A DNA stretch of 64,000 bases from Candidatus Nitricoxidireducens bremensis (lineage in GTDB: Bacteria > Pseudomonadota > Gammaproteobacteria > Burkholderiales > Rhodocyclaceae). The position numbers were made by a program, and so were the translations under genes. The notes under the pieces are model-generated. The model was not told where the DNA came from. It did not search any database and worked only from the letters and a program-made list of their open reading frames with translations. The stretch spans positions 1 to 64,000 of the forward strand of contig JAOTRT010000005.1 in assembly GCA_030247725.1 (NCBI GenBank), written 5' to 3'. Shown piece by piece: positions 18,142 through 26,345 of the stretch (position 1 is the first letter of the stretch; each line of letters begins with the position of its first letter).

Positions 18142-19399
18142 AGCGCAGATAGGCGCGCACGCCAGTCACCAGGTTCCACCCCAGCCAGGCGCAGGAGGCG
18201 GCGAACAGAAGGCCGGCGGCGCGACTCAATGACGGCACGGGAACCGCAAGCAACATGGCCGCCACGGCGCCGAAATGCAGGCGCATCTGCCCGGTGATGG
18301 CCCGCTCCGGGATCATCTGCCGCATGTTCGGCGGTACCTGGGTCAGGCCTGCCAGCTGTTGCAGGTGCAGCCAGTTCAGGAACGGCACGATCTTGTACAA
18401 CATGCCGCTGATCACCGATACGAAGACGCCGGGAATCGCCAGTACGCCGATCCAGAGGGGTGCCATTGCCTCCTCGCCGAGGGAGGGAATCAGGACGAAC
18501 AGCAACCCGGAGGCGAAGATGGCGAGCAAGGCAAACATGGCGCCGCGAAACAGCACCAGGGTCGGATCGGAGACTTTGCGCCGCCTCTTGGCCTGGAGGT
18601 ATAGGGTGGCGACGGCATAGACTCCTGCCGTCGCCAGGCCGGCGATGAACACACCCCGCTGCCACCCATCCACCCGGCCGGATAGCTGGAACGACCAGAG
18701 CGACAGAACGCCAAGCATGGCCGGCGGCAGGGCTTTCGCCAGCCAGGCCGGATAGGCCGGGGTCAATTGGAACATCGGCACGACGTAGTAGGAGACGCCG
18801 AACACCAACATCAGGGCCCAGCCGCCCAGACCCCAGGCCGCATGAACCTGGGTCACCTCGATCAGGGACAGACTGTGCAGACCGCCCAGCGCCTGGGCAA
18901 GCAGAACGCCGAGGATCAGCGTCACCGCCAGCCCTACCACGGCAAAGCGCAGGGCCCAGAGGGTGTTTCCCTGTCCCGGAGTCCTGACCAGAGCTGTCCC
19001 GACGACGAGGACATAGGCCCCCAGCGCCAGGGCGAACAGATGGGAAGCCGCCAGGAACAGCCGGCTCTCCGTGGTCAAAAACGCCGTCACCAGGAGGGCC
19101 GCAGCAAGGATCAGGAGCGGATGCACGCAAGCGGCGAGGAGCCGCGGCTTCCAGACATTGCCGCCCGCCGCCACGGGAATGAACTGCAGGAGGGCACCGC
19201 ACATGGCCTGGAGCATGAAGCCGGCCACCAGCAGATGGGTGATCGCCAGGATACCGGGCGTCCAGCGGGAGGCAAACGCATCCTCCCCCAGCCAGGCCAG
19301 CAGCAAACCGGCAGCAACACCGAACCAGGGCGCCGTGAGGAAGAAACGGTAGGGGACCGATATGGGCGGAGCCTGCTCGAACGACAGGTTAGGATGCAT
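18098..19399 (-). CDS. 12-TM membrane protein, heme-copper oxidase subunit I-like
   Basis: This 433-residue protein has about 12 transmembrane helices. Helix 2 has ITHLLVAGFMLQAMCG and helix 6 has VHAAWGLGGWALMLVFGVSYYVVP; both resemble the His-bearing helices of NorB/CcoN-like and NnrS-like proteins, so heme binding is possible. No family name comes to me with certainty. It is the last gene of a run with DUF2249 and hemerythrin genes behind a DNR-type box, which suggests NO response. Its 3' end overlaps the convergent regulator gene by 44 bases. Confidence 0.75.
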   Translation of the reverse strand: MHPNLSFEQAPPISVPYRFFLTAPWFGVAAGLLLAWLGEDAFASRWTPGILAITHLLVAGFMLQAMCGALLQFIPVAAGGNVWKPRLLAACVHPLLILAAALLVTAFLTTESRLFLAASHLFALALGAYVLVVGTALVRTPGQGNTLWALRFAVVGLAVTLILGVLLAQALGGLHSLSLIEVTQVHAAWGLGGWALMLVFGVSYYVVPMFQLTPAYPAWLAKALPPAMLGVLSLWSFQLSGRVDGWQRGVFIAGLATAGVYAVATLYLQAKRRRKVSDPTLVLFRGAMFALLAIFASGLLFVLIPSLGEEAMAPLWIGVLAIPGVFVSVISGMLYKIVPFLNWLHLQQLAGLTQVPPNMRQMIPERAITGQMRLHFGAVAAMLLAVPVPSLSRAAGLLFAASCAWLGWNLVTGVRAYLRFKGRILAADSGHES

Positions 19400-19449
19400 C
19401 GCGTCCTCTGCCTCTTACCTGCTAACCCCGGGTTCCGCCACCCGGCCGA

Positions 19450-19671
19450 TCATGCCTTGGTGATGCGGATTTCGTGCGTGCCGTCGTCCTGGATCGTTTC
19501 CTGCCAGCGAAAGCCGTTGGTCCGCAGGATGTTGAACAACGGTTGCGGCTGGCAGTAGAGCAGGAGCACGAGCTCTTCGTCGGCCGCCAGCGTATCGAGC
19601 GCCTCCAGCGCCCGCTCCAGGGGCTCGGGCGGCTGCAGGTCGCGGCCGTCGATGGTCCTTACACCAGACAC
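19450..19671 (-). CDS. DUF2249 domain protein
   Basis: This 73-residue protein matches DUF2249, a small TusA-like fold often found beside hemerythrins and denitrification genes. It begins VRTIDGRDLQPPEPLERAL and holds one Cys (LLYCQPQP). Function is unknown. Its start lies inside the end of the upstream hemerythrin gene (13-base overlap), so the two are probably translationally coupled. Confidence 0.85.
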   Translation of the reverse strand: MSGVRTIDGRDLQPPEPLERALEALDTLAADEELVLLLYCQPQPLFNILRTNGFRWQETIQDDGTHEIRITKA

Positions 19672-20114
19672 TCAGCCTCCAGGCGCTGTTTCAAGGCACC
19701 GGCCACATCGACGGTGTCCGACGGCAGGGAGCGATCGCACATGGGATAGAGGATGTTCTCCTCCTTCATGTTGTGCTGTTGCATCATGATGAGCAGGGTC
19801 TCCGCCGTACCGGCAAAGGCATCCCGGTCGCGGGCAGCCAGGGCTGCCGACAACTGGCCAATGAGGTCGCGCATCTGGGCATGCTCGAAGCGCATCATCT
19901 GGGTCGGGCCGCCGGCCATGCCGGTGGCCGTCTCGAAGGCGGGGAACAGCACCTGCTCTTCGGTGCAGAAGTGGGCCTCCAGTTCTTCCCGGAAACGGGT
20001 CAGGGCATCTTCGCAACTGTCCCACTTGTTGCCGTGGGCATCCGCCTCCGCGGCGGCGAAAAGCTCATCGCAGTGCTTGTGGTGGTCGTGCAGGGGTTGG
20101 GTCAGGTTTGTCAT
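19659..20114 (-). CDS. Hemerythrin HHE domain protein
   Basis: This 151-residue four-helix protein has the His and Glu pattern of a diiron hemerythrin: HDHHKHCDELF, HFCTEEQVLFP, a central FEHAQMRDL and QQHNMKEENILYPMCD. Such domains bind O2 or NO, or repair iron-sulfur clusters. It is the first gene of the hemerythrin-DUF2249-membrane protein run, with a DNR-type box 63 bases upstream. The start lacks a clear ribosome site. A second, unrelated-looking hemerythrin lies at 26.8 kb. Confidence 0.9.
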   Translation of the reverse strand: MTNLTQPLHDHHKHCDELFAAAEADAHGNKWDSCEDALTRFREELEAHFCTEEQVLFPAFETATGMAGGPTQMMRFEHAQMRDLIGQLSAALAARDRDAFAGTAETLLIMMQQHNMKEENILYPMCDRSLPSDTVDVAGALKQRLEAECLV

Positions 20115-20147
20115 TTTCTATTGGGAGGAATGCCGGTGCATGGCGCA

Positions 20148-20153
20148 ATTCTC
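20148..20153 (-). promoter_or_regulatory. Predicted -10 element of the hemerythrin operon
   Basis: GAGAAT on the minus strand lies 33 bases (centre to centre) from the DNR-type box, the arrangement expected for class II activation. It matches four of six consensus bases. Confidence 0.4.
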
Positions 20154-20176
20154 GCCGCCAAGGTCGCCCGGGTGCC

Positions 20177-20190
20177 TTGACCAGTGTCAA
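20177..20190. promoter_or_regulatory. DNR/FNR-type box before the hemerythrin operon
   Basis: TTGACCAGTGTCAA is a perfect palindrome of the TTGAC-N4-GTCAA type, close to the DNR and NnrR consensus. It is centred about 70 bases before the hemerythrin start. FNR could also bind. Confidence 0.75.
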
Positions 20191-20220
20191 GAAGCCCAAA
20201 ATGACAACCTGCTGAGGGAC

Positions 20221-20961
20221 TTAGCCCTTCAGAACCCCCACTTCGAGGTGGGCAAACCAGTCAATGAAGCGCTTGACGTCCGCCCCCCGGTAGATCGCGC
20301 CATGCTGGGGACAAAGCATGTCGATGTCCAACTGGGAGACGCGGGAGCACCAATCCCGCTTGGCCCGCTCCGATCCCATCCAGCGGCGATGGAAAGCCTC
20401 GGCATGGCGGATATGGCGGTCGAAGTTCTCGACGAACAGGTTATCTTCGCCGGGCGGCATCAGCGCGGCCCCCACGTCGCCGGAGAAAAGAATCTTCGCC
20501 TTCGGGTCATAGAGATGGAAGTTTCCGGACGAATGCAGGTAATGGGCCGGCACGGCCTGCAGCCGTTGGCTGCCCACGAGGATATCCGTGCCCCCGTCGG
20601 GAATATCGACAAAGGTATCGCGGTTGCCGCCGAAATGGGGTACGAAACTGGACCACAGCCAGCTGATGTAGCACTTGATGTTCGGATTGAATTCCATCCA
20701 CATCGAGAGGGACGAGATGATGTCCGGGTCCTGGTGCGAGGCAAAGACCTTATTGATCTTCCGCGGGTCATATTGGGTGGAGAGGGCCGAGAACACCGCC
20801 GGGAAGACTTCGCTGCCGCCCGGATCGACGAGGATCGCATCGTCGCCGCTGATCACGAGGAATTCGTTGGTATCGACCAGATAATCCGGACGACCGGGAT
20901 CGCGCACGATGGCGAACCACTTGTGGGCACCGTCTTCGTAAATGACGCGAATCGTCTTCAT
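20221..20961 (-). CDS. ODP-type diiron protein (metallo-beta-lactamase fold)
   Basis: This 246-residue cytoplasmic protein has the beta-lactamase-like fold of flavodiiron proteins but no flavodoxin domain. All six diiron ligands can be placed: H76, D78 and D80 (SHQDPD, where the family usually has HxExDH), H143 (LHSSGN), D162 (FSGDVGA) and H220 (PQHGAIY). Such ODP proteins bind oxygen, and one acts as a chemotaxis sensor in Treponema denticola. Its ATG overlaps the stop of the upstream chemoreceptor-tip gene by 4 bases (ATGA), so translation is coupled. The longer open frame to 21264 lies within that gene and is not used. Confidence 0.88.
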   Translation of the reverse strand: MKTIRVIYEDGAHKWFAIVRDPGRPDYLVDTNEFLVISGDDAILVDPGGSEVFPAVFSALSTQYDPRKINKVFASHQDPDIISSLSMWMEFNPNIKCYISWLWSSFVPHFGGNRDTFVDIPDGGTDILVGSQRLQAVPAHYLHSSGNFHLYDPKAKILFSGDVGAALMPPGEDNLFVENFDRHIRHAEAFHRRWMGSERAKRDWCSRVSQLDIDMLCPQHGAIYRGADVKRFIDWFAHLEVGVLKG

Positions 20962-21584
20962 GCTGCGAACTCCCGCATTTGAAATTTGCTCAGGCAGTCG
21001 AGAGACTTCCTGATTTCGCTGATGGTTCCCTCGAAGTCGCTGGAGACCTGCTTGAGGGACTGGCTGAAACTGCCGCCGTAGGCGGCCTCGATTTTCGCCG
21101 AACGGGCCAGGACCCCGCCCATCTCGACAAGACTGGCGGTACTCTCGATCATCATGGCCAGATTGCGATTGAGGGCCGCGACCTGATCCCGGCGATCCGA
21201 GAAGGTGGTGGCGGAACGCCGGCGCAACAGATCGTCGATGATCTCCTTGCCCACCCCCTCGCATTGGGCGCGCGCGCGCTCCAGCACCTTGATCGCGCGC
21301 GCCTCCTTGACCATGGCGGTGACGGTCGAGACGCTGCCTCCCGTCGCCTGGCCGAGGGCCAGCATCTGCTGCTCCAGATCCGTGGCGAAACGCCTGAGTT
21401 CGTTGGAGAGGACGCCAAAACCAAGGGCCGACTGGCCCGCCCGCTTGGCGAGAAAGATGGCATTCATTGCCATCAGGTTGATGCGGTAGGCCGTCTTGAC
21501 GACAGTCTTGATTTCCTCGTTGATGCGCACGATGCGGCGTAGTTCGCGGCCGCTGTCTTCCGTCTGCTCGTAACCCATAGCCAT
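20958..21584 (-). CDS. Soluble chemoreceptor-tip-like protein
   Basis: This protein of about 208 residues is mostly alpha-helical, with no transmembrane or ligand domain. Residues about 30-70 resemble the signalling hairpin of methyl-accepting chemotaxis proteins: INLMAMNAIFLAKRAGQSAL followed by GFGVLSNELRRFATD, where the family has NLLALNAAIEAARAGE and GFAVVADEVRxLA. It is likely to bind CheW/CheA or to mimic them. The ODP protein is coupled downstream, so the pair may act as sensor and signaller. ATG 21584 is preferred (AGGAG 10 bases upstream); GTG 21587 is equally possible. Confidence 0.72.
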   Translation of the reverse strand: MAMGYEQTEDSGRELRRIVRINEEIKTVVKTAYRINLMAMNAIFLAKRAGQSALGFGVLSNELRRFATDLEQQMLALGQATGGSVSTVTAMVKEARAIKVLERARAQCEGVGKEIIDDLLRRRSATTFSDRRDQVAALNRNLAMMIESTASLVEMGGVLARSAKIEAAYGGSFSQSLKQVSSDFEGTISEIRKSLDCLSKFQMREFAA

Positions 21585-21627
21585 CACCGGCAATCTCCTG
21601 TGTCCAGGCGCTGCGGCATTTTACCGC

Positions 21628-23040
21628 TCAACGGTACGCCGGATCGCTTTTATCCGCGGCGTGATTGATCTTGGGCAAGCCAAAGGCGGGAAAACAGATG
21701 CGCACGCGCAGCCCCCCGGCTGCCGGTGTTTCCAGACGGACTTCAGCGCCATGGCCCAGGGCGATCTCCTTGACGATGGCCAGGCCCAGGCCGGAGCCAT
21801 CGCCCACAGTCCCCGGCACCCGGTGGAAGCGATCGAACACCCGCTCGCGCTCGGTCGCCGGGATACCGGCGCCGTCGTCCTCGACAACCAGCTCCGGGCC
21901 CTTGCCGGCACTCGGCTCGACCACGCGCAGGGTGACATTCGGGCCGCCGTAACGCAGGGCGTTGTCGAGCAGGTTGGCGATCAATTCCGCCAACAGGGTC
22001 CGGTCGCCCGCCACCGGTACGGCGGCATCGCCGCCGCTGAAACCCAGATCGCGCCCCAGCTGCAGGGATCGCGGAATCCACTGACTCCCCACCTCCATGG
22101 CAAGTGCCCGCAGGTCGACGGTGGCGATCTCCAGCGGGCCGCCGCCGGGCTCCGCCCTGGCCAACAGCAGCAGTTGGCCGGAAAGCCGCGCCGTACGATC
22201 GACGGAGCCTGCAAGCTGATTCAGCAACTCCTGGCGGCGACTCTCGTCGGGCTGACGCAGGGCCTGCGAGAGTTGCAGCTTGAGGGCCGCCAGGGGCGTA
22301 CGCAATTGGTGAGCCGCATCGGCAACGAAACGCTGTTGCGCTGCCAGCACCTCGGCCACTCTTGCCAGCAGGCCGTTGAAGGCATCGATCAGGGGCACCG
22401 CCTCGGCAGGAACATCGTCCCGGGGCAGGGGCGTCAGCTCATCCCGGCGCCGGGACTCCAGGGATACGGCAAGCACTTCCAGGGGCCGCAGACCGGAGGC
22501 AATGCCGCCGATGATGACCACCACCGAAAAGAAGATGAGCGCCAACTGGGGCGCGACAACCGCAGCGACAATGTCGCCGGCGAGGGATTCCCGGCGCAGC
22601 CGGGTTTCCCCGACCATCAGGAAGCGGGGGTCTCTGCCTGTCCAGTCGGGCACCGGAAAGACGACGATGCGCAGGCGTATCGCCCCGATATTCCCATCGA
22701 AGAAATACGGCTCGCCGAAGTCGGTATCGGGGGGCATCGGCAAATCCGGATCGCCCCCGAGGATGCCCTTTTCGAGGCTGCGAAGCTGGAAGTAGATCCG
22801 GTCCCCTTCCCCCGGGGTCAGCATCTCGATTGTCGCCGCAGGCAGTTCGAAACGCTCCGCCGGTCCGACATCCTTGACGATGCGCGCCAGGGCGCGGGCA
22901 TCCTCCATAAGGGACTTGTCGTAACTCCGGTTGGCGAAGCGGACGGCCAAGTGGTAGCTGAGGAAACCGCTGACCAGCAGGATCGTGGCCATCGGCAGCA
23001 GCAAACGCCGCAGCAGGTCATCGCGCAGCCGGCCTGCCAT
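21628..23040 (-). CDS. Orphan sensor histidine kinase (TctE/QseC-like)
   Basis: This 470-residue inner-membrane kinase has transmembrane helices at about residues 15-35 and 165-190 enclosing a periplasmic sensor domain of the 2CSK_N type, then a HAMP-like linker. The H-box is FVADAAHQLRTPLAAL, the N-box ELIANLLDNALRYG, and the G boxes are DDGAGIP and GSGLGLAIV, so it should be active. No response-regulator gene occurs next to it or anywhere in the window. It lies between phaC and the chemoreceptor-tip gene in one close-packed run. The signal is unknown. Confidence 0.9.
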   Translation of the reverse strand: MAGRLRDDLLRRLLLPMATILLVSGFLSYHLAVRFANRSYDKSLMEDARALARIVKDVGPAERFELPAATIEMLTPGEGDRIYFQLRSLEKGILGGDPDLPMPPDTDFGEPYFFDGNIGAIRLRIVVFPVPDWTGRDPRFLMVGETRLRRESLAGDIVAAVVAPQLALIFFSVVVIIGGIASGLRPLEVLAVSLESRRRDELTPLPRDDVPAEAVPLIDAFNGLLARVAEVLAAQQRFVADAAHQLRTPLAALKLQLSQALRQPDESRRQELLNQLAGSVDRTARLSGQLLLLARAEPGGGPLEIATVDLRALAMEVGSQWIPRSLQLGRDLGFSGGDAAVPVAGDRTLLAELIANLLDNALRYGGPNVTLRVVEPSAGKGPELVVEDDGAGIPATERERVFDRFHRVPGTVGDGSGLGLAIVKEIALGHGAEVRLETPAAGGLRVRICFPAFGLPKINHAADKSDPAYR

Positions 23041-23065
23041 TGGTGAGCGCTAGGCCGCCGGCCGG

Positions 23066-24796
23066 TCAGGATTCGAGCACATACGTGCCCGGTGCGTCGG
23101 CCAGGGCCGGGTACTGCTTCGTATCAAGCTTGGGCGGCGCTCCGGCCTTCCCCGACATGGGCTTGAGCCAGGTCATCCAATCCTCCCACCAGCTGCCGGC
23201 GCGGTGCTCGGCGCGGTCGCGCCAGGTATCCGCCGTGTCGTGACGCTCCGCCTGGCCGACCCGATACTCGCGCTTGGGGGGATTCACGACGGGATTGATG
23301 ATGCCGAGAATGTGGCCCGAGCTGGACAACACATAGCGCTTCTGGCCGGAGACAAAGGCATTGAGCCGGAAGGTCTGCCGCCAGGGTGCAATGTGGTCAT
23401 CTTCGGCCGCCACTTCATAGATCGGCTGGACGATGCGCTCCAGGTCGATCTGCTCGCCGGCTACCGTCAAGGCATCTTTCTTGATGAGATTGTTGTTGAG
23501 GTAGAACTCCCGCAGATACCAGCTGTGCATGGCCGCCGGCATGCGGGTTGTATCCATGTTCCAGTAGAGGACATCGAAAGGCGGTGGCGTCTCGCCATAG
23601 AGGTAACCGTGGACAACATAGTGCCAGATCAGGCTGTTGGAGCGCAGCAGGCGGAAGGCGGACGCCATCTCCTTGCCGTCGAGATAGCCCTTCTGCTCCA
23701 TGGTCCGGGCCAACCACTGGAAACTGCCTTCGTCGAGGAAGACCTCCACATCGCCCGGCTTGTGATAGTCGGTCAGAGTGGTGAAGAAGGTCGCACTCTT
23801 TACCGGCACCTTGTCCGCAGGATAGTGGCGATTGGCCCAGGCCATGTAGGTCGCCAGGGCAGCGCCACCGATGCAGTAACCGGTGGCGTGGACCTGCTTG
23901 GCTCCGGATACGCTACGCGCCACCTCGATGGCCTTGCCGATGCCATCCACCAGGTAGTCGTCGAAGCTGACATTCCGCATGTCCTCCGTCGGGTTCTTCC
24001 AACTGGTGATATAGACGTCGAATCCCTGGTCGAGGAGGTACTTGACCAGGCTCTTCTTCGGATTGAGGTCCAGGATGTAGTACTTGTTGATCCAGGGCGT
24101 GACGATGACGAGCGGGGTCTCGTAAACCTTGGCCTGGGTAGGCGTGTAGTGAATCACTTCCAGCAACTGATTGCGGAATACCACCTTCCCGGGCGTGACG
24201 GCCAGATCCTTGCCGACGTGAAAATCGTCGGTGCCCGTCATGCGGACCGTACCGGCCTTGATATCTTCAAGGAAAATCTTCATGCCCCGCATGAGGCTTT
24301 CGCCGTTCGTTTCGGCGGCCTTTCGCATCGCAACCGGGTTGGTCCAGAAGAAGTTCGTCGGCGCCATGGCGTTGAGCCACTTCCGCCACCAGAAGGCGGC
24401 GCGACGGCGATCCTTGTTCGACAGCCCCGGCGTGTCGTAGAGCATGTCCTGCATCTGCCGGGTCATCAGCAAATACCACTCCTTGGCGATGTCCCAGCTT
24501 GCCGCCTCCGTCCATGTCGGATCGGAGAAGCGGTTGTCGTCGGGATTGGGCTGTTCGATGTCCGGACTTTGCATCCCCAGGGCCCGTTGCCACGAATGGG
24601 CCTGCAAGGCCAGCATCTTCATCGAGAACTCGGACATGGCGTCGGCGAGTTCCTGCGGATGCATGAGCCAAGCCAGTTGGGCGTGCATCATGGGCATGGT
24701 CACGCCCATCGGGTCTATGTTGGATTCCACCGCATCATGAACCGCGCGCCATGTGGCGTGGGGGCCGACGGGGGCTCTCTGTCTGGGGGTTGTCAT
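23066..24796 (-). CDS. phaC: Class I poly(3-hydroxyalkanoate) synthase
   Basis: This 576-residue enzyme joins 3-hydroxyacyl-CoA units into PHB granules. The lipase-box-like motif holds the nucleophile Cys308 (GYCIGG); Asp467 (EDDHIAPW) and His495 (SSGHILG) complete the triad. The N-terminal PhaC_N domain includes NPDDNRFSDPTWTE. Length and spacing match class I enzymes. It follows the RNA metallohydrolase gene by 21 bases and precedes the histidine kinase by 25, so it belongs to an FNR-box-associated operon rather than a phaCAB locus. phaA and phaB are not in the window. Confidence 0.95.
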   Translation of the reverse strand: MTTPRQRAPVGPHATWRAVHDAVESNIDPMGVTMPMMHAQLAWLMHPQELADAMSEFSMKMLALQAHSWQRALGMQSPDIEQPNPDDNRFSDPTWTEAASWDIAKEWYLLMTRQMQDMLYDTPGLSNKDRRRAAFWWRKWLNAMAPTNFFWTNPVAMRKAAETNGESLMRGMKIFLEDIKAGTVRMTGTDDFHVGKDLAVTPGKVVFRNQLLEVIHYTPTQAKVYETPLVIVTPWINKYYILDLNPKKSLVKYLLDQGFDVYITSWKNPTEDMRNVSFDDYLVDGIGKAIEVARSVSGAKQVHATGYCIGGAALATYMAWANRHYPADKVPVKSATFFTTLTDYHKPGDVEVFLDEGSFQWLARTMEQKGYLDGKEMASAFRLLRSNSLIWHYVVHGYLYGETPPPFDVLYWNMDTTRMPAAMHSWYLREFYLNNNLIKKDALTVAGEQIDLERIVQPIYEVAAEDDHIAPWRQTFRLNAFVSGQKRYVLSSSGHILGIINPVVNPPKREYRVGQAERHDTADTWRDRAEHRAGSWWEDWMTWLKPMSGKAGAPPKLDTKQYPALADAPGTYVLES

Positions 24797-24817
24797 TTTG
24801 CTTCTCCTTGGCTGACG

Positions 24818-26230
24818 CTAGGCCAATTCCATAGTCTGCTCGTATTGTGGCACGTCTACGCCATCCCAGCCGAGGCGGTTCCGTATCGCTTCGGCGAAAC
24901 CATGGGCGGTGGCCGCCTCGCCATGGACGACGAAGGTGCGCCGCGGCGGGCAACCGAAATGCCCCAGCCAGTCCATCAGGGCCTCGCTGTCAGCGTGGGC
25001 GGACAAACCGCCTATCGTATGGATGCTCGCCCGGACCGGAATTTCCTCTCCGAATATCCGCACGCTGCGGGCACCGTTCACCAGTCGGCGCCCAAGGGTT
25101 CCCGCGGCTTGGAAGCCGGTAATGATGATCGCACACTCGTGCCGGGCCAGATTGTGTCTCAGATGATGCTTGATGCGTCCCGCTTCGCACATGCCGCTGG
25201 CGGCAAGAATGACGGCGCCGCTGCGGATATTGTTCAGCCCGATGGACTCCTCCACCTCCTGCACGAAGCGGATGCGCGGCCGGTCGGGATGGCGGCGCTG
25301 CCACTCGATCAATTCCAGGGTTTCGTCATCCAGCAGATCGCGGTGGCGCAGCGTCAACTCGGTTGCCGTGTTGGCCATGGGCGAGTCCACGTAGATGGTC
25401 AGGGGCGGCAGGCGTCCGGCCCTGACCAGGGCGGTCAGCAGGTAGAGAACCTCCTGGGTGCGTCCCACGGCAAACGCAGGCATGATCACGTTGCCACCCC
25501 TACGGAAAGTTTCCCAGATGGCCTCGACCAGTTCATTTTCGGTGTCGTCCAGGTTCCGATGAATACGGTTACCGTACGTGGATTCGATCACCAGATAGTC
25601 GGCATCGCGGATTGCTGTCGGGTCGCGCAACACCGGCCGCGCCGGCTGCCCGATATCCCCAGAAAACACCATTTTCCGTGAGTGGCCGCCCTCCTCCAGC
25701 CACAGTTCCAGAATGGCCGAGCCAAGGATGTGGCCTGCATCCCGGAAGACGCCACGGACCCCTGGACCCGGGATGAACTCCTTGTCGTAGGCGATGGCTC
25801 TTCGCGCCCGCAGGGACTCCCGGGCTTGGTTGATCGTATAGAGGGGGGCCCGCTCCCAGCCGCGGCGGACATGGCGGTCGCGCTTATGGCGGTTCTCCCA
25901 TTCGGCTTCCTTTTCCTGGATATGTGCCGAATCGAGCAGAATCACCTCGATCAGGTCGCCCGTTGCCGGCGTCACATACACCGGGCCGCGAAATCCCATC
26001 GCCACCAGCCGCGGCAATAGCCCGGTATGGTCCAGGTGGGCATGGGTCAGGATGACGAAGTCCAACTCTTTCGGCGGAAATCCGAACGACAGTGCGGAGA
26101 GATTTTTGCGATAAGCCTCGCGCCCGCCCTGAAACATGCCGCAATCGACGATGAACCGGCCGCTTCCTGTTTCCACCAGAAAACAGGAACCGGTAACCTC
26201 CTCCGCAGCGCCCAGGAACGTGATTCGCAT
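24818..26230 (-). CDS. Beta-CASP metallo-beta-lactamase RNA hydrolase
   Basis: This 470-residue protein is a two-zinc metallo-beta-lactamase with an inserted beta-CASP domain, the group of CPSF73-like and RNase J-like RNA processing enzymes. Motif 2 is HAHLDHTG, with DAGHILGS and FSGDIG further on; the C-terminal beta-CASP motifs include ESTYGN, GGLSAHAD and VHGE. The length is typical of the YSH1-like bacterial group. It is the first gene of the run that includes phaC, and its start lies 39 bases from the FNR box at 26269-26282. Its RNA target is unknown. Confidence 0.92.
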   Translation of the reverse strand: MRITFLGAAEEVTGSCFLVETGSGRFIVDCGMFQGGREAYRKNLSALSFGFPPKELDFVILTHAHLDHTGLLPRLVAMGFRGPVYVTPATGDLIEVILLDSAHIQEKEAEWENRHKRDRHVRRGWERAPLYTINQARESLRARRAIAYDKEFIPGPGVRGVFRDAGHILGSAILELWLEEGGHSRKMVFSGDIGQPARPVLRDPTAIRDADYLVIESTYGNRIHRNLDDTENELVEAIWETFRRGGNVIMPAFAVGRTQEVLYLLTALVRAGRLPPLTIYVDSPMANTATELTLRHRDLLDDETLELIEWQRRHPDRPRIRFVQEVEESIGLNNIRSGAVILAASGMCEAGRIKHHLRHNLARHECAIIITGFQAAGTLGRRLVNGARSVRIFGEEIPVRASIHTIGGLSAHADSEALMDWLGHFGCPPRRTFVVHGEAATAHGFAEAIRNRLGWDGVDVPQYEQTMELA

Positions 26231-26241
26231 AATCCGCTATG

Positions 26242-26247
26242 ATTCTG
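26242..26247 (-). promoter_or_regulatory. Predicted -10 element, RNA hydrolase/phaC operon
   Basis: CAGAAT on the minus strand lies 31 bases (centre to centre) from the FNR box and matches four of six consensus bases. The spacing suits class II activation. Confidence 0.35.
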
Positions 26248-26268
26248 ATGGGTATGCGTTGCGCCATG

Positions 26269-26282
26269 TTGATCTGCATCAA
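26269..26282. promoter_or_regulatory. Perfect FNR box between the phaC operon and usp
   Basis: TTGATCTGCATCAA matches the consensus TTGAT-N4-ATCAA exactly. It is centred about 45 bases from the minus-strand start (26230) and 70 bases from the plus-strand start (26346), with acceptable -10 sequences about 31-33 bases away on each side. One site could therefore activate both arms. Confidence 0.88.
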
Positions 26283-26305
26283 CGCCACCGGCGGACGTTT
26301 CTCCC

Positions 26306-26311
26306 TCATAC
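26306..26311 (+). promoter_or_regulatory. Predicted -10 element of usp
   Basis: TCATAC lies about 33 bases from the FNR box centre, matching class II geometry, but fits the -10 consensus only weakly. Confidence 0.3.
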
Positions 26312-26345
26312 TCCATCTCGTAAACATTGTTCTGGAGCAGACGGC

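Noticed and set aside
17925..19202. Minus-strand frame of 425 codons over the 12-TM gene
   Set aside because: Shadow in another frame; it lacks membrane helices and is rich in Arg, Gly and Pro.
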